From the NCBI GenBank assembly GCA_039029195.1, contig JBCCGR010000057.1:1-28406 (forward strand): a DNA stretch of 28,406 nucleotides. Direction: 5' to 3'. Origin of the DNA: JBCCGR01 sp039029195 (GTDB lineage Bacteria; Pseudomonadota; Alphaproteobacteria; Rhizobiales; Rhizobiaceae). Numbering within the stretch: position 1 is the first letter of the stretch; each line of letters starts with the position of its first letter. Below are positions 1 to 8,233 of this stretch, in pieces. A program made the translations under genes and the position numbers. The notes beneath the pieces were generated by a model, which was not told the DNA's origin, did no database searches, and saw nothing but the letters and a program-made list of their open reading frames with translations.

Positions 1-143
1 AGGTTGCGCAGATTTACAAGAAGACTGGCAATCTACGTGCCGTTCAACTCCTCCTGGGTCACACCAAAATGGACAGCACCGTTCGCTATCTTGGAGTCGA
101 ATTGGAAGATGCTTTGACAATCTCAGAAGGTGTTGAAATCTAA
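1..143 (+). CDS. Tyrosine recombinase/integrase, C-terminal fragment (cut by window start)
   Basis: Only the last 46 codons are in the window, read from base 3 and ending in TAA at 141-143. The fragment contains QLLLGHTKMDSTVRYLGVE, the C-terminal box of tyrosine recombinases. Its LLGH corresponds to the conserved box-II Leu-Gly-His and the Tyr of VRYLG is the expected nucleophile. This family performs site-specific DNA strand exchange. Stand-alone recombinases with this C-terminus are common on mobile DNA in alphaproteobacteria, and the neighbouring truncated oxidoreductase gene fits a mobile-element edge. Whether the upstream part is intact cannot be seen. Confidence 0.85.
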   Translation, partial: VAQIYKKTGNLRAVQLLLGHTKMDSTVRYLGVELEDALTISEGVEI

Positions 144-151
144 GCTATCAT

Positions 152-175
152 GGGCCGGCACTTCAGTGTCGGCCC
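152..175 (+). terminator. Stem-loop after the recombinase gene
   Basis: Ten-base arms (GGGCCGGCAC and GTGTCGGCCC, one G-T pair) enclose a TTCA loop, starting 8 bases after the recombinase stop codon. The position fits a transcription terminator, but no clear T-run follows, so intrinsic activity is uncertain. Confidence 0.5.
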
Positions 176-197
176 TTAGCCGACATCAAGCCCGATC

Positions 198-776
198 TTA
201 CCAACTTCCCCAAAACTGACATGGTGTGTAGGGAATACCGGCTTCCTGACAGGCACGAAGGAAGACGCAAGTCAGCGGGTCCGGAGTCATGGTTGTAATT
301 CCCTGGGGGCCTTTAGTGCCGTGATAGTCGCCGGCAAGCGTGTCGTTGCGCTCCGATTTCTTGAAATAAGGTAGGACGTCGGCAAAGCCCCATCCTGAGC
401 CACCGTATTGGTCAACCCAACTGTCGTAATCCTGCGGGCAACCGCGCGTGAAGACCTGTCCGTTGATTTAACTCCCGCCACCCAACACGCGGCCCTGGAC
501 GAAGGACAACTGGCGGCCGTTCAGGTGGGGCTGAGGAACTGTTTGATAGTTCCAGGTCAAGCTGCCATCAAAGAGCTTGAAAAGCCCTGCCGGTCGATGG
601 ATGTTGGGATTGGTATCTTTGGGGCCGGCCTCCAACAACAGCACCTTTGTCTCCGCATTGGCGCTTAGTCTGTTGGCCAATACACAGCCGGTAGTGCCTG
701 CCCCAACCACGACGTAGTCGAAGCAGTCCAAGTCCGTTTTCCAATTTGTTTTTGAAAAGATCAATGGAGAAAACAC
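198..776 (-). pseudogene. GMC oxidoreductase (choline dehydrogenase-like), N-terminal remnant with nonsense codon
   Basis: Reading from ATG at 776, the protein begins with the FAD-binding Rossmann motif of GMC flavoenzymes (YVVVGAGTTGCVLANRL, then LLLEAG) and continues to GRVLGGGS, the GMC signature. A TAA at 468-470 then interrupts it where a serine is usual. The same frame continues with INGQVFTRG and other recognisable GMC sequence to about base 222. After that, homology stops and a TAA follows at 198-200. Family members have roughly 530 residues; only about 190 codons remain. It is therefore both nonsense-mutated and 3'-truncated, with the truncation next to the recombinase. The original substrate cannot be deduced. 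Confidence 0.8.
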
Positions 777-1009
777 GGTATCGGATGTATTCGATTCGGA
801 TGATAATTTTGATCAATCAGAATTGAAAGATAAGCACGGAATCGCGCTTTTGTTGGAATTGAGTCAGTTCTTCTCGGCAGGTCCCGTCGGGCTTTTATTT
901 TGAGCGCCGTAGTGCTTGTATTGCCCACACTCAACCGCGAAACATCGAGCCAAACCTGATTTGACAGGCGCTGGCCCGAAACGCCAAACAAGCGAATTCG
1001 GAGACCAAA
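777..1009. promoter_or_regulatory. Divergent intergenic region between GMC remnant and aldolase gene
   Basis: This 233-base interval separates the GMC remnant from the plus-strand aldolase gene and should hold the aldolase promoter. It contains a TTGATCAA palindrome at 809-816 in an AT-rich stretch. I see no convincing -35/-10 pair. A GGAG at about 999-1002 serves as ribosome binding site for the aldolase gene. Confidence 0.35.
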
Positions 1010-2005
1010 ATGCCTTCAAAAGTGCCCAAACTTGACCAGAAGTTAGACCGCATCCGTAGTGGCAATTACAGGCCACAAGACTTTGTGATTGCCGATGCCA
1101 AGGACGGCGACATGGGAGGTGGTGCTGGTGCAACGGGAATCGACGGCGAAACCGGTCTTGCCAAACCCGTGTCAATTTACCGATTAGCAATGAAGGAGAT
1201 GATCGCTTCCGGTTTGGTGGACATCATGTTGATGTCACAGTCCTCGGCCGAGGCGCTTGCGGCACAGGGCGACTATCTTTCAGTTGACGTGACACCAGCC
1301 ATCCGACTGAACGAGGGGACGGATATATGGGGCCATCGTGGTGCGAACTACAGAGCCCACCCAGCGCAGCCATTTCGAACAGCGCGAATGGACCGGGCGC
1401 GGGCCTTCTGCGATTTGGGTCTGTACGCAGTAACCTTCTACAATGACGTCGAACGTGACGTCGCCACTTTGGGCGCTTATTCCCAATTCCGCGACGAGGC
1501 CAGCGCGGCTGGCATGCGGCACTTTCTGGAGGTCTTCAATCCGGCCTTTCCGATTGATACAGGCCATGTAGACATAGGGACCTACATCAACGACGCAATC
1601 GTGCGTTGCCTTGCCGGGGTTGCGAGGGCGGATCGCCCGCTGTTTCTGAAGATGCAGTACAATGGTGCACGCGCGATGGCCGAATTAGCTGAATTCGATC
1701 CAGAGAACCTTATCGTTGGCATACTTGGTGGAAGCGCCGGAACTGCTCGAGACACGTTCGAGTTGATAAGTCAGGCCGAACGATTTGGTGCCCGTGTTGC
1801 TCTGTTCGGTCGCAAGATTTATTTTTCTGAAGATCCGGTCGAAGTCGTGCGTTCGATGCGACGGGTTGTAGAGAGGGAGATTTCACCTGAAGAGGCAGTT
1901 GTGGCCTATCACGATCAGCTTAGGAAGTCTGGCAAAAAACCCATCCGAACACTCGAGGTGGATCGAGAAGTGACGGATCCAATTCTGATGGCGGAAGCCA
2001 AATGA
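1010..2005 (+). CDS. Class I (DhnA/LacD-like) aldolase family protein
   Basis: A 331-residue protein that looks like a TIM-barrel aldolase of the DhnA/DeoC/LacD type. Visible markers are FVIADAKDGDMGG near residues 25-37, LFLKMQYNG at 211-219 whose Lys214 is the likely Schiff-base lysine, GILGGSAGT at 237-245, and ARVALFGRKI at 261-270. The last two resemble the phosphate-binding loops of these barrels. The start is supported by GGAG seven bases before the ATG. Its stop overlaps the ATG of the downstream PfkB kinase (ATGA at 2002-2005), so the two are translationally coupled. Likely role: cleavage of a phosphorylated ketose made by the kinase, in the cytoplasm, feeding glycolysis. The exact sugar is not known; the adjacent frc importer suggests fructose or a related ketose. 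Confidence 0.65.
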   Translation: MPSKVPKLDQKLDRIRSGNYRPQDFVIADAKDGDMGGGAGATGIDGETGLAKPVSIYRLAMKEMIASGLVDIMLMSQSSAEALAAQGDYLSVDVTPAIRLNEGTDIWGHRGANYRAHPAQPFRTARMDRARAFCDLGLYAVTFYNDVERDVATLGAYSQFRDEASAAGMRHFLEVFNPAFPIDTGHVDIGTYINDAIVRCLAGVARADRPLFLKMQYNGARAMAELAEFDPENLIVGILGGSAGTARDTFELISQAERFGARVALFGRKIYFSEDPVEVVRSMRRVVEREISPEEAVVAYHDQLRKSGKKPIRTLEVDREVTDPILMAEAK

Positions 2006-3033
2006 GACTTGGAGCATCCTCACGCCGGGGCATCCTGACCGGCGGAACTTGGTGCGCGGATCATAACAAATTGGTCTCCCACTGGCCTTCTGAAGAAGAG
2101 GTCGTGGAGATTTTGTCCAATGACATTCGGGGCGGTGGATCAGCCTGCAATCTGGCTGTGGACATGAAACGTCTAGACGCGGATTTGCCTGTCTCAACCA
2201 TTGGCGTTGTCGGAGACGACGAGGACGGGCAGTTTCTTTTATCCGAGGCCGATTCAGTTGGGATCGAACGGTCGGGGTTGGTTGTTGCCAAGAACGGGCT
2301 GACCGCACATACCGATGCGTTTACCTCTAAAGCTTCCGGCCAGCGCACCCACCTATATATCCCGGGCACCGCGGCTGAATTGACGCCGGACAAATTTGAT
2401 TTTTCAGAAACAACGGCGCGCATTCTTCACCTTGGTCTTCCGGGCGTTCACCCCAGAATGGATACCGCTTGGGGCGCGGACCCAAATGGCTGGGTGACGG
2501 TCCTGAGGGAGGCGAAACAGTCGGGAATTGTCACCAATCTTGAACTGTGCTCGATATCGGCGGACCGAATTGCGGAACTGGTGCGACCGTGCCTTGCGCA
2601 TTTGGACCTCTTGATTGTCAATGATTTCGAAATTGCTGCCATCGCCGGTTTAGCCGCCGAAGGCGTGACGAATATGGATACCCATCATTGTGTCGAAGCG
2701 GCTCGGGCAATATTTGAGGCGGGGTCAATGCAGCTTGTTGTAGCCCATTTTCCTGACGGCGCCGTCGCAGTCAGCGAGGATGGCAATGAATACCTAATCC
2801 CGTCGGTCTCGGTTCCATCAGACGCAATCCAAGGCACTAATGGCGCCGGGGACGCGTTTGCAGCCGGCCTTCTCTATGGCCTGCATGATGATATGGACAT
2901 CACAGATGCCCTCCGGCTTGGCCATGCTGCGGCGGCGGCATCGATGCGGGGCCTTGGGACCACAGACACAATGGTTTCGTGGCGAGAGTGTCTGGAAATG
3001 GCGAACAATTGGGGATGGCGCGACACGATTTGA
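2002..3033 (+). CDS. PfkB-family carbohydrate kinase
   Basis: A 343-residue ribokinase-like sugar kinase. The N-terminal substrate region carries GGGSACNLAVDMKRL (about residues 45-59), equivalent to PfkB signature 1. The C-terminal signature 2 is GTNGAGDAFAAGLLYG, with the catalytic Asp of GAGD retained; the usual DT before GAGD is TN here. The start overlaps the aldolase stop by four bases. Together the pair suggests phosphorylation of a sugar followed by aldol cleavage. The convergent frcR gene and the frcBCAK importer beyond it make a ketose substrate plausible, but fructokinase, ketohexokinase and other PfkB specificities cannot be told apart by eye. Confidence 0.8.
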   Translation: MRLGASSRRGILTGGTWCADHNKLVSHWPSEEEVVEILSNDIRGGGSACNLAVDMKRLDADLPVSTIGVVGDDEDGQFLLSEADSVGIERSGLVVAKNGLTAHTDAFTSKASGQRTHLYIPGTAAELTPDKFDFSETTARILHLGLPGVHPRMDTAWGADPNGWVTVLREAKQSGIVTNLELCSISADRIAELVRPCLAHLDLLIVNDFEIAAIAGLAAEGVTNMDTHHCVEAARAIFEAGSMQLVVAHFPDGAVAVSEDGNEYLIPSVSVPSDAIQGTNGAGDAFAAGLLYGLHDDMDITDALRLGHAAAAASMRGLGTTDTMVSWRECLEMANNWGWRDTI

Positions 3034-3091
3034 TAGGGCGAATTTGGCGAGCCTAAAAACTATCAAGCGACCGCGCTTACATTGATACCGC

Positions 3092-4285
3092 TTAGGCTTC
3101 TCCGGTTTCCTTAAACAGCACATTCTGGTCGAGCAGATAGCGTGCAAACAATGGCAAGCCGGCACCGCCGCGTGCACGGGCTCCGCGTCCTACCAGTCCT
3201 TCAAGAACAATTGGCCGGGCGATCCCCCTTGTGTCCAGTTTATCAGCCTCCACCTGCATTTCCGCGACCAACCGCCGTCGGATGTCGTCAGGAAACGCAC
3301 CATCAACTACGGCAGCCTGAAAGTCGATTATGCTGCAGGCGGCGACGGTGGCCCGGGCCAGGTGGTGGGCCGTCGTGCTGATCCACTGATCAAGCAACGG
3401 TCCCAGCGAATGCCACTCGTCGGGGTTGATCCAAAGGGGAGAATCGTCCATCCCGGCCTGTTTCATGCGCAATTCAAGCGTGTATACCGAAGCTTCATCG
3501 ATCAGCGTGGAGATTGCACCATCGCTTTGAGTCGTCGGAAGGGCGCCAAGGGCACCAGCGTTGCCCGTCGGTCCGACAAATAGATTGTTATTTAGGACGA
3601 TGCCGCCACCGATAAATGTACCAACGAAGAAATAGATGAAGTCGCTGAGTTCGGTGCCCCTGCCGAAAACCAATTCTGCACCGCATGCAGAGGTTGCATC
3701 ATTTTGAACAAATACTGGCAAGCCAGTCGATGCGGCCAGTTCTGCCCGGAAGTTGAATCGGCGCCAACCAGCCATTTCGGATTCTGATGCGCCAATCTTT
3801 TCCGCCCAATTCCACAACTCGAACGGCATGGCTATGCCAACGCCAGCGACACGCGAGCGGTGTTCTGCCGGCAATCCGTCAATTAGTTTCGAAATGCCTG
3901 ATTGAGCAAATTTAAACAGAACCTCCGGAGTTGGATACGCAAAGGTGATTGATCGCGATTCCAACTCGTTCCCCAAAAAGTCGATCAGCACCATATCGGC
4001 ACTGCGTCGACCAATTTTCAGACCAATGGAATAGACCCTCTCAGGATCCAGTCGCATGGGAATGGAAGGCTGACCCACCTTACCTCTTTGAGGTTCGCCG
4101 CGCAGCAGGAGACCATCAGCCTCTAGTGATCGCATAATGACCGAAATTGTTTGTGCGGACAGACCGGAGCGCTTGGCAATTTGCGCCTTTGACAAACTTT
4201 CATGGCGACGCACCAAGGAAAGCACGAGCCGCTCATTGTGATCTCGCATCCGGCTCTGATTGGCTCCCCCGCGAGGATGGTTCAC
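3092..4285 (-). CDS. frcR: ROK-family transcriptional repressor, FrcR-like
   Basis: The N-terminus holds a winged helix-turn-helix (LSKAQIAKRSGLSAQTISVIMRSLEADGLL), followed by a ROK sugar-kinase-like domain (VGVGIAMP-type strands, VFVQNDATSACGAELVFG, FVGTFIGGGIVLN). The zinc-binding CxCGxxGC cluster common in ROK proteins is absent; GNAGALGALP stands near its place. I chose the GTG at 4285 because AAGGAAG lies 5 bases upstream; a longer TTG start at 4306 is less likely. The gene is divergent from frcB, with a perfect AT-rich inverted repeat between them. It probably represses frcBCAK, and perhaps itself, until a sugar ligand binds. Expected length for the family is about 390-400 residues; this one has about 397. 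Confidence 0.85.
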   Translation of the reverse strand: MNHPRGGANQSRMRDHNERLVLSLVRRHESLSKAQIAKRSGLSAQTISVIMRSLEADGLLLRGEPQRGKVGQPSIPMRLDPERVYSIGLKIGRRSADMVLIDFLGNELESRSITFAYPTPEVLFKFAQSGISKLIDGLPAEHRSRVAGVGIAMPFELWNWAEKIGASESEMAGWRRFNFRAELAASTGLPVFVQNDATSACGAELVFGRGTELSDFIYFFVGTFIGGGIVLNNNLFVGPTGNAGALGALPTTQSDGAISTLIDEASVYTLELRMKQAGMDDSPLWINPDEWHSLGPLLDQWISTTAHHLARATVAACSIIDFQAAVVDGAFPDDIRRRLVAEMQVEADKLDTRGIARPIVLEGLVGRGARARGGAGLPLFARYLLDQNVLFKETGEA

Positions 4286-4389
4286 TATGTCTTCCTTATG
4301 TTCCAATCCGCTACCTCGACCGGTTCTCAGATCTGTGTCCTGGCCTTCGCTCCCCTCAGAATGAACTCACACAGTGAACGCCTTTTTTT

Positions 4390-4410
4390 AATAAATCAAT
4401 TTGATTTATT
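4390..4410. promoter_or_regulatory. Candidate FrcR operator (perfect 10+10 bp inverted repeat)
   Basis: AATAAATCAA is followed, after one T, by its exact reverse complement TTGATTTATT. The site lies between frcR and frcB and directly upstream of a TTGACA at 4413-4418 that could serve as the frcB -35 element. AT-rich palindromes of this kind are typical of ROK repressor sites such as those of NagC and Mlc. A second palindrome, GTTCAATTGAAC, lies at 4473-4484. Confidence 0.65.
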
Positions 4411-4472
4411 TATTGACAGGGTTATTGAAATTTGACAGCCTTCTCGAAGAACAGGTGCGGATGAACGTAACT

Positions 4473-4484
4473 GTTCAATTGAAC
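4473..4484. promoter_or_regulatory. 12-bp perfect palindrome in the frcB leader
   Basis: GTTCAATTGAAC is a perfect palindrome about 70 bases before the frcB start. It may be a second regulator site; nothing identifies its protein. Confidence 0.3.
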
Positions 4485-4552
4485 GGGACCGACCATTTCC
4501 CCATGGAACTCAGAACTTCGATCCAGTCATCTAACTTTCGGGAGGAATTAAC

Positions 4553-5590
4553 GTGAAAAAATCAATCATCGCTTCTGCATTGGGTGCACTTGCGCTCACA
4601 GCCATATCAGCCGCCCCAGCCCTGGCAGACAGCCATGGCATATCTGCCTGTTTGATTACCAAAACTGAAACCAACCCTTTCTTCGTGAAAATGAAGGAAG
4701 GTGCGCAACAAGCTGCCAAAGAACAAGGGGTCAAACTCTCGACTTTTTCTGGCAAGTTTGACACGGATTTTGAAAGCCAGATCGCAGCCATTGAGACCTG
4801 CGTTGCCAATAACGCGGGCGGAATCCTGATCACGCCATCGATTCCTGATTCACTCGTCGCCGCCGTAACGGCTGCACGGGAAGCGGGTCTTTTGGTGATC
4901 GCCCTTGACACGCCGTTTGCTCCGATTGACGTGGCCGACATGACTTTTGCCACCGACAACTTTGAGGCCGGACGCCTTGCCGGTGCGTGGGCCCGTGCGA
5001 CATTGGGTGACGAGGCCGCGGCCAAGGCCAAAATCGCAGGACTGAACATCAACCCAGCCCAGCCTACGGTTGGCGTACTGCGCAATCAGGGCTTCATGGC
5101 TGGTTTTGGCATTGAGCTTGGCGATCCTGATCGCTGGGGTGACGAGACCGACCCGCGGATTGTGGGCAACGAGGTCACCGAAGGCAACCCCGAGGGTGGC
5201 CGTAAGGGTATGGAAAACCTGCTGGCTATCGACCCCGACATCAACGTCGTTTATGCGATCAACGAGCCTGCCGCGTCGGGCGCATGGGAAGCTATGAAAG
5301 CGGTGGGTATCAAACCTGATGATGTGATCATCACCGGTGTCGACGGCGGCTGCCCGGGTGTCAAGGACGTGGAAGCCGGCATCATCGATGCAACCTCGCA
5401 GCAATATCCACTTCTGATGGCCAAATTGGGAGTTGAAGCGATCAAGACCTTCGCCGAAACCGGAGAAAAGCCCAAGCCAACCGAAGGTAAGAATTTCTTC
5501 GACACCGGCGTGGCGCTGATCACCGATAAGCCTGTCGACGGTGTCCCGTCGATCAGCGTGGCCGAAGGACTCAAGCTCTGTTGGGGCTAA
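4553..5590 (+). CDS. frcB: Sugar ABC transporter periplasmic binding protein, FrcB-like
   Basis: A 345-residue periplasmic-binding protein of the type I (ribose/fructose) family. The first ~25 residues form a signal peptide (basic MKKS, hydrophobic core, APALADS cleavage region). The mature part starts with the typical SACLITKTETNPFFVKMKEGAQ strand-helix, and later has GGILITPSIPDSL and GVDGGCPGVKDVEAG. GTG at 4553 is the start, with GGAGG at 4541-4545. It delivers sugar (fructose, and in characterised Frc systems also related sugars) to the FrcC/FrcA membrane complex. Position in frcR/frcB-C-A-K matches the Sinorhizobium meliloti frc operon. The order plus the sequence character makes the assignment good; the exact substrate range is inferred. 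Confidence 0.9.
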   Translation: MKKSIIASALGALALTAISAAPALADSHGISACLITKTETNPFFVKMKEGAQQAAKEQGVKLSTFSGKFDTDFESQIAAIETCVANNAGGILITPSIPDSLVAAVTAAREAGLLVIALDTPFAPIDVADMTFATDNFEAGRLAGAWARATLGDEAAAKAKIAGLNINPAQPTVGVLRNQGFMAGFGIELGDPDRWGDETDPRIVGNEVTEGNPEGGRKGMENLLAIDPDINVVYAINEPAASGAWEAMKAVGIKPDDVIITGVDGGCPGVKDVEAGIIDATSQQYPLLMAKLGVEAIKTFAETGEKPKPTEGKNFFDTGVALITDKPVDGVPSISVAEGLKLCWG

Positions 5591-5626
5591 CCGGTCCGGT
5601 TGTCTTATAACCAATAAAATCCGCGG

Positions 5627-5652
5627 AAGGGGTGGGTCTCGGCCCGCCCCTT
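5627..5652 (+). terminator. Intercistronic hairpin between frcB and frcC
   Basis: Ten-base arms (AAGGGGTGGG and CCCGCCCCTT, one G-T pair) flank a six-base loop. It follows frcB by 36 bases and precedes frcC. Such hairpins after a binding-protein gene commonly attenuate or stabilise mRNA so that the binding protein is made in excess over the membrane parts. Only two or three T residues follow directly, so full termination is unlikely. Confidence 0.55.
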
Positions 5653-5685
5653 TCCTATAGTATGCCAAAACGGACGGAGGGGCCC

Positions 5686-6756
5686 ATGACAACCGACTCA
5701 GACAAGTTCGAGAACGCCGTAAAGGATAAATCCGAGGAACAGGTGGCTGAGTTTGAGACGCATGAGAAGGGCCTCATCGGCTTTCTGCATCAGACACTGC
5801 ATAAGTATCCGTTCCTTGTGCCGTTGATCGTCATGATTTTTGCGATCGTTGTCTTTGGCCTGATCAATCCGAATTTTTATCGAGTCAACACGTTGTCAGT
5901 GATTCTGCAACAGGTGGGAATCGTTGGCATCATCGGCATTGCGCAAGGGATTATCATCCTTACGGCAGGGATCGACCTGTCAGTCGGGGCAATCGTGGTG
6001 TTTTCGTCGGTCATTATGGGACAGTTCAGCTTTCGCTATGGAATTCCAGCCGAGATGACAATCCTAATCGGGCTGGCTGCCGGTGCATTTATGGGCTTCT
6101 GCAACGGCTGGATGGTCGCACGACTCCGGTTACCACCTTTCATCGTGACCCTTGGTACCTGGCAGATCATCCTCGCGGCAAATTACATCTATTCGCGCAA
6201 CGAAACGATCCGCAGTCAGGATATTGCCGAGCAGGCTCCGTCGCTGCATTTTTGGGGAACAATCTTCCGAATCGGCGATGCGCGTGTGACGTATGGGGTT
6301 ATCGCGTTTCTAATCTTGGTGGCGGTGTTCGCCTACATACTCAGCAGCACGGCTTGGGGTCGACATGTTTACGCTGTGGGGGACGACAAGGAGGCTGCCG
6401 AACTGGCCGGGGTCGACACCAATAAAATGCTGATCCAGGTCTACATGGTTGCTGGCCTTCTCTGCGGGATTGCGGCCTGGGTGTCGATAGGCCGATATGG
6501 AGCAATATCACCCGGGGCATCAACCGGTGTTCAGGGCAACATCCAATCGATCACCGCGGTGGTGATCGGAGGCATTTCATTGTTTGGCGGACGCGGTTCG
6601 ATCATCGGCATGTTTCTTGGAGCGCTGATCGTTGGGGTGTTCGAAATGGGGCTACGAATGGCCGGAGCAGACGCGCAATGGACGTTCCTGCTGATAGGCG
6701 TGCTGATCATTGCCGCTGTTACTACCGACCAGTGGATTAGAAAGGTTTCAACGTGA
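5686..6756 (+). CDS. frcC: Sugar ABC transporter permease, FrcC-like
   Basis: Inner-membrane permease of the BPD_transp_2 (RbsC-like) family, about 356 residues. Many hydrophobic segments are visible, including the family stretch GIAQGIIILTAGIDLSVGAIV and a C-terminal GGISLFGGRGSIIGMFLGALIVG. A roughly 50-residue charged cytoplasmic N-terminus (DKFENAVKDKSEEQ) precedes the first membrane helix. ATG at 5686, with GGAGG a few bases upstream, is preferred over the upstream GTG at 5632, which lies inside the intercistronic hairpin. The stop overlaps the start of frcA (GTGA at 6753-6756). Confidence 0.9.
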   Translation: MTTDSDKFENAVKDKSEEQVAEFETHEKGLIGFLHQTLHKYPFLVPLIVMIFAIVVFGLINPNFYRVNTLSVILQQVGIVGIIGIAQGIIILTAGIDLSVGAIVVFSSVIMGQFSFRYGIPAEMTILIGLAAGAFMGFCNGWMVARLRLPPFIVTLGTWQIILAANYIYSRNETIRSQDIAEQAPSLHFWGTIFRIGDARVTYGVIAFLILVAVFAYILSSTAWGRHVYAVGDDKEAAELAGVDTNKMLIQVYMVAGLLCGIAAWVSIGRYGAISPGASTGVQGNIQSITAVVIGGISLFGGRGSIIGMFLGALIVGVFEMGLRMAGADAQWTFLLIGVLIIAAVTTDQWIRKVST

Positions 6757-7535
6757 CGGAGCAGCCTATTCTCTCGGCCAAGAACCTGGTCAAACGATAT
6801 GGACGTGTCACCGCGCTCGACCATTGCGATTTCGAGCTGAAATCGGACGAGATCCTGGCGGTCATCGGTGATAACGGCGCTGGCAAGTCAACCCTGATCA
6901 AGGCCTTGTGCGGCGCCGTCCAACCCGATGAGGGAGAGGTTTTTCTGGAAGGCAAACAGGTGAACTTCGCCTCCCCCATCGACGCCCGTGAAGAGGGCAT
7001 AGAGACGGTTTATCAAACTCTTGCGGTCAGCCCTGCCCTGTCCATTGCTGACAACATTTTCATGGGACGGGAACTTCGCAGGAAAGGCTTTATGGGCAGA
7101 TTTCTGCGTCGACTCGACCGTCCTGCGATGGAAAAATTCGCGCGCGAAAAACTGTCGGAACTGGGTTTGATGACCATTCAGAATATTGGTCAAGCCGTCG
7201 AAACCCTGTCAGGAGGTCAGCGTCAGGGTGTGGCCGTGGCTCGTGCTGCCGCCTTCGGGTCGAAGGTGATCATTCTCGATGAGCCGACGGCAGCGTTAGG
7301 TGTGAAGGAATCGCGCCGGGTGCTGGAGCTTATCCAGGATGTGAAATCCCGCGGTATTCCGATCATTCTCATTTCGCACAACATGCCGCATGTGTTCGAA
7401 GTCGCCGATCGCATCCACATTCACCGGCTGGGCCGGCGCCTGTGCGTCGTCGATCCCACGGATTGTTCCATGTCGGATGCCGTGGCACTGATGACCGGAG
7501 CCAAGAGGCCGGATGAGGCTGGCATGGTGGCGTGA
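6753..7535 (+). CDS. frcA: Sugar ABC transporter ATP-binding protein, FrcA-like
   Basis: A 260-residue single-domain ATPase energising sugar import at the cytoplasmic face. Walker A is GDNGAGKST (39-47), the ABC signature LSGGQRQG starts at 152, Walker B is VIILDEPTAALG (from 172), and the switch histidine lies in LISHNMPH. The ALGVKES sequence after Walker B is characteristic of carbohydrate importers of this group. Unlike RbsA or XylG it has only one ATPase domain, as in Frc systems. Start codon is GTG, overlapping the frcC stop by four bases; its stop overlaps the frcK start. Confidence 0.92.
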   Translation: MTEQPILSAKNLVKRYGRVTALDHCDFELKSDEILAVIGDNGAGKSTLIKALCGAVQPDEGEVFLEGKQVNFASPIDAREEGIETVYQTLAVSPALSIADNIFMGRELRRKGFMGRFLRRLDRPAMEKFAREKLSELGLMTIQNIGQAVETLSGGQRQGVAVARAAAFGSKVIILDEPTAALGVKESRRVLELIQDVKSRGIPIILISHNMPHVFEVADRIHIHRLGRRLCVVDPTDCSMSDAVALMTGAKRPDEAGMVA

Positions 7536-8233
7536 TGACCACCACCCTGGAACAGGACGCCGATTGCGTCTGCGCCCTCATCCGCGAAAAGCTGGGCAAG
7601 TCTGGGCGCATCATGGTGGGCATTGCCGGTCCACCGGCATCGGGAAAGTCCACACTCGCGGAGGCCGTGGTGCGTAAACTCAATGAGGAAGCCGAAGCGG
7701 ATTCAGTGTCAGGTTTTCCACCGACTCAGGCAGTGCTGCTGCCAATGGATGGATATCATCTCGACAACAGCCTCCTTGAAGCCCGTGGCCAACTGGCCCG
7801 CAAAGGCGCACCTGAGACTTTCGACAGCAATGGATTTTGCCGAGCCGTTCGGCAACTCGCAGAAGCTCAGGACGAAAGCTATCACCCTCGTTTCGACCGG
7901 AAGATGGACCTAGCCATTGCCAGTTCAATTGCGGTTTCGCCAGATGTGCCGGTCGTGGTTGTCGAGGGCAACTATCTGCTGCTCAACTCCACGCCATGGT
8001 CGTCGTTACAGGACATTTTTGCTCTGACGATCTTTGTCTGTCCTAGCTTCGATGCCCTGCAGGACCGGCTAGAGCAGCGCTGGATCGACCATGGACTGGA
8101 TGGCGAAGCCGCAATTTTCCGCACAACGAGCAATGATCTGCCCAACGCGCGCGCAGTCATCGAACAAAGCCGCAGCGCCGATCTGCATCTGGATCAAAAC
8201 TATCCGGAAATGAGCGCGCGCTACGCCAACTGA
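7535..8233 (+). CDS. frcK: FrcK-like P-loop kinase (uridine kinase/PanK-like fold)
   Basis: About 232 residues with a Walker A GPPASGKST at 32-40 and later DGYHLDNSLLEARG and VVVEGNYLLL, typical of the phosphoribulokinase/uridine kinase-like P-loop family. FrcK is the last gene of the characterised frc operon and is annotated as kinase-like; its exact substrate is not firmly established. The ATG at 7535 overlaps the last base of the frcA stop; a GTG one codon earlier is also possible. The tight overlap shows it is in the frc transcript. Confidence 0.8.
   Translation: MTTTLEQDADCVCALIREKLGKSGRIMVGIAGPPASGKSTLAEAVVRKLNEEAEADSVSGFPPTQAVLLPMDGYHLDNSLLEARGQLARKGAPETFDSNGFCRAVRQLAEAQDESYHPRFDRKMDLAIASSIAVSPDVPVVVVEGNYLLLNSTPWSSLQDIFALTIFVCPSFDALQDRLEQRWIDHGLDGEAAIFRTTSNDLPNARAVIEQSRSADLHLDQNYPEMSARYAN

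Noticed and set aside
741..776. Second nucleotide-binding motif in the giant NTPase (GAGSTVGD near residue 747)
   Set aside because: That loop of the giant protein lacks the Walker lysine, so it was not counted as a P-loop. The bases given here are only a placeholder, because the motif lies inside the gene at about 19055-19080.
4850..5692. A 280-codon minus-strand frame opposite frcB
   Set aside because: frcB has a signal peptide, ribosome binding site and family motifs; the antisense frame has none.
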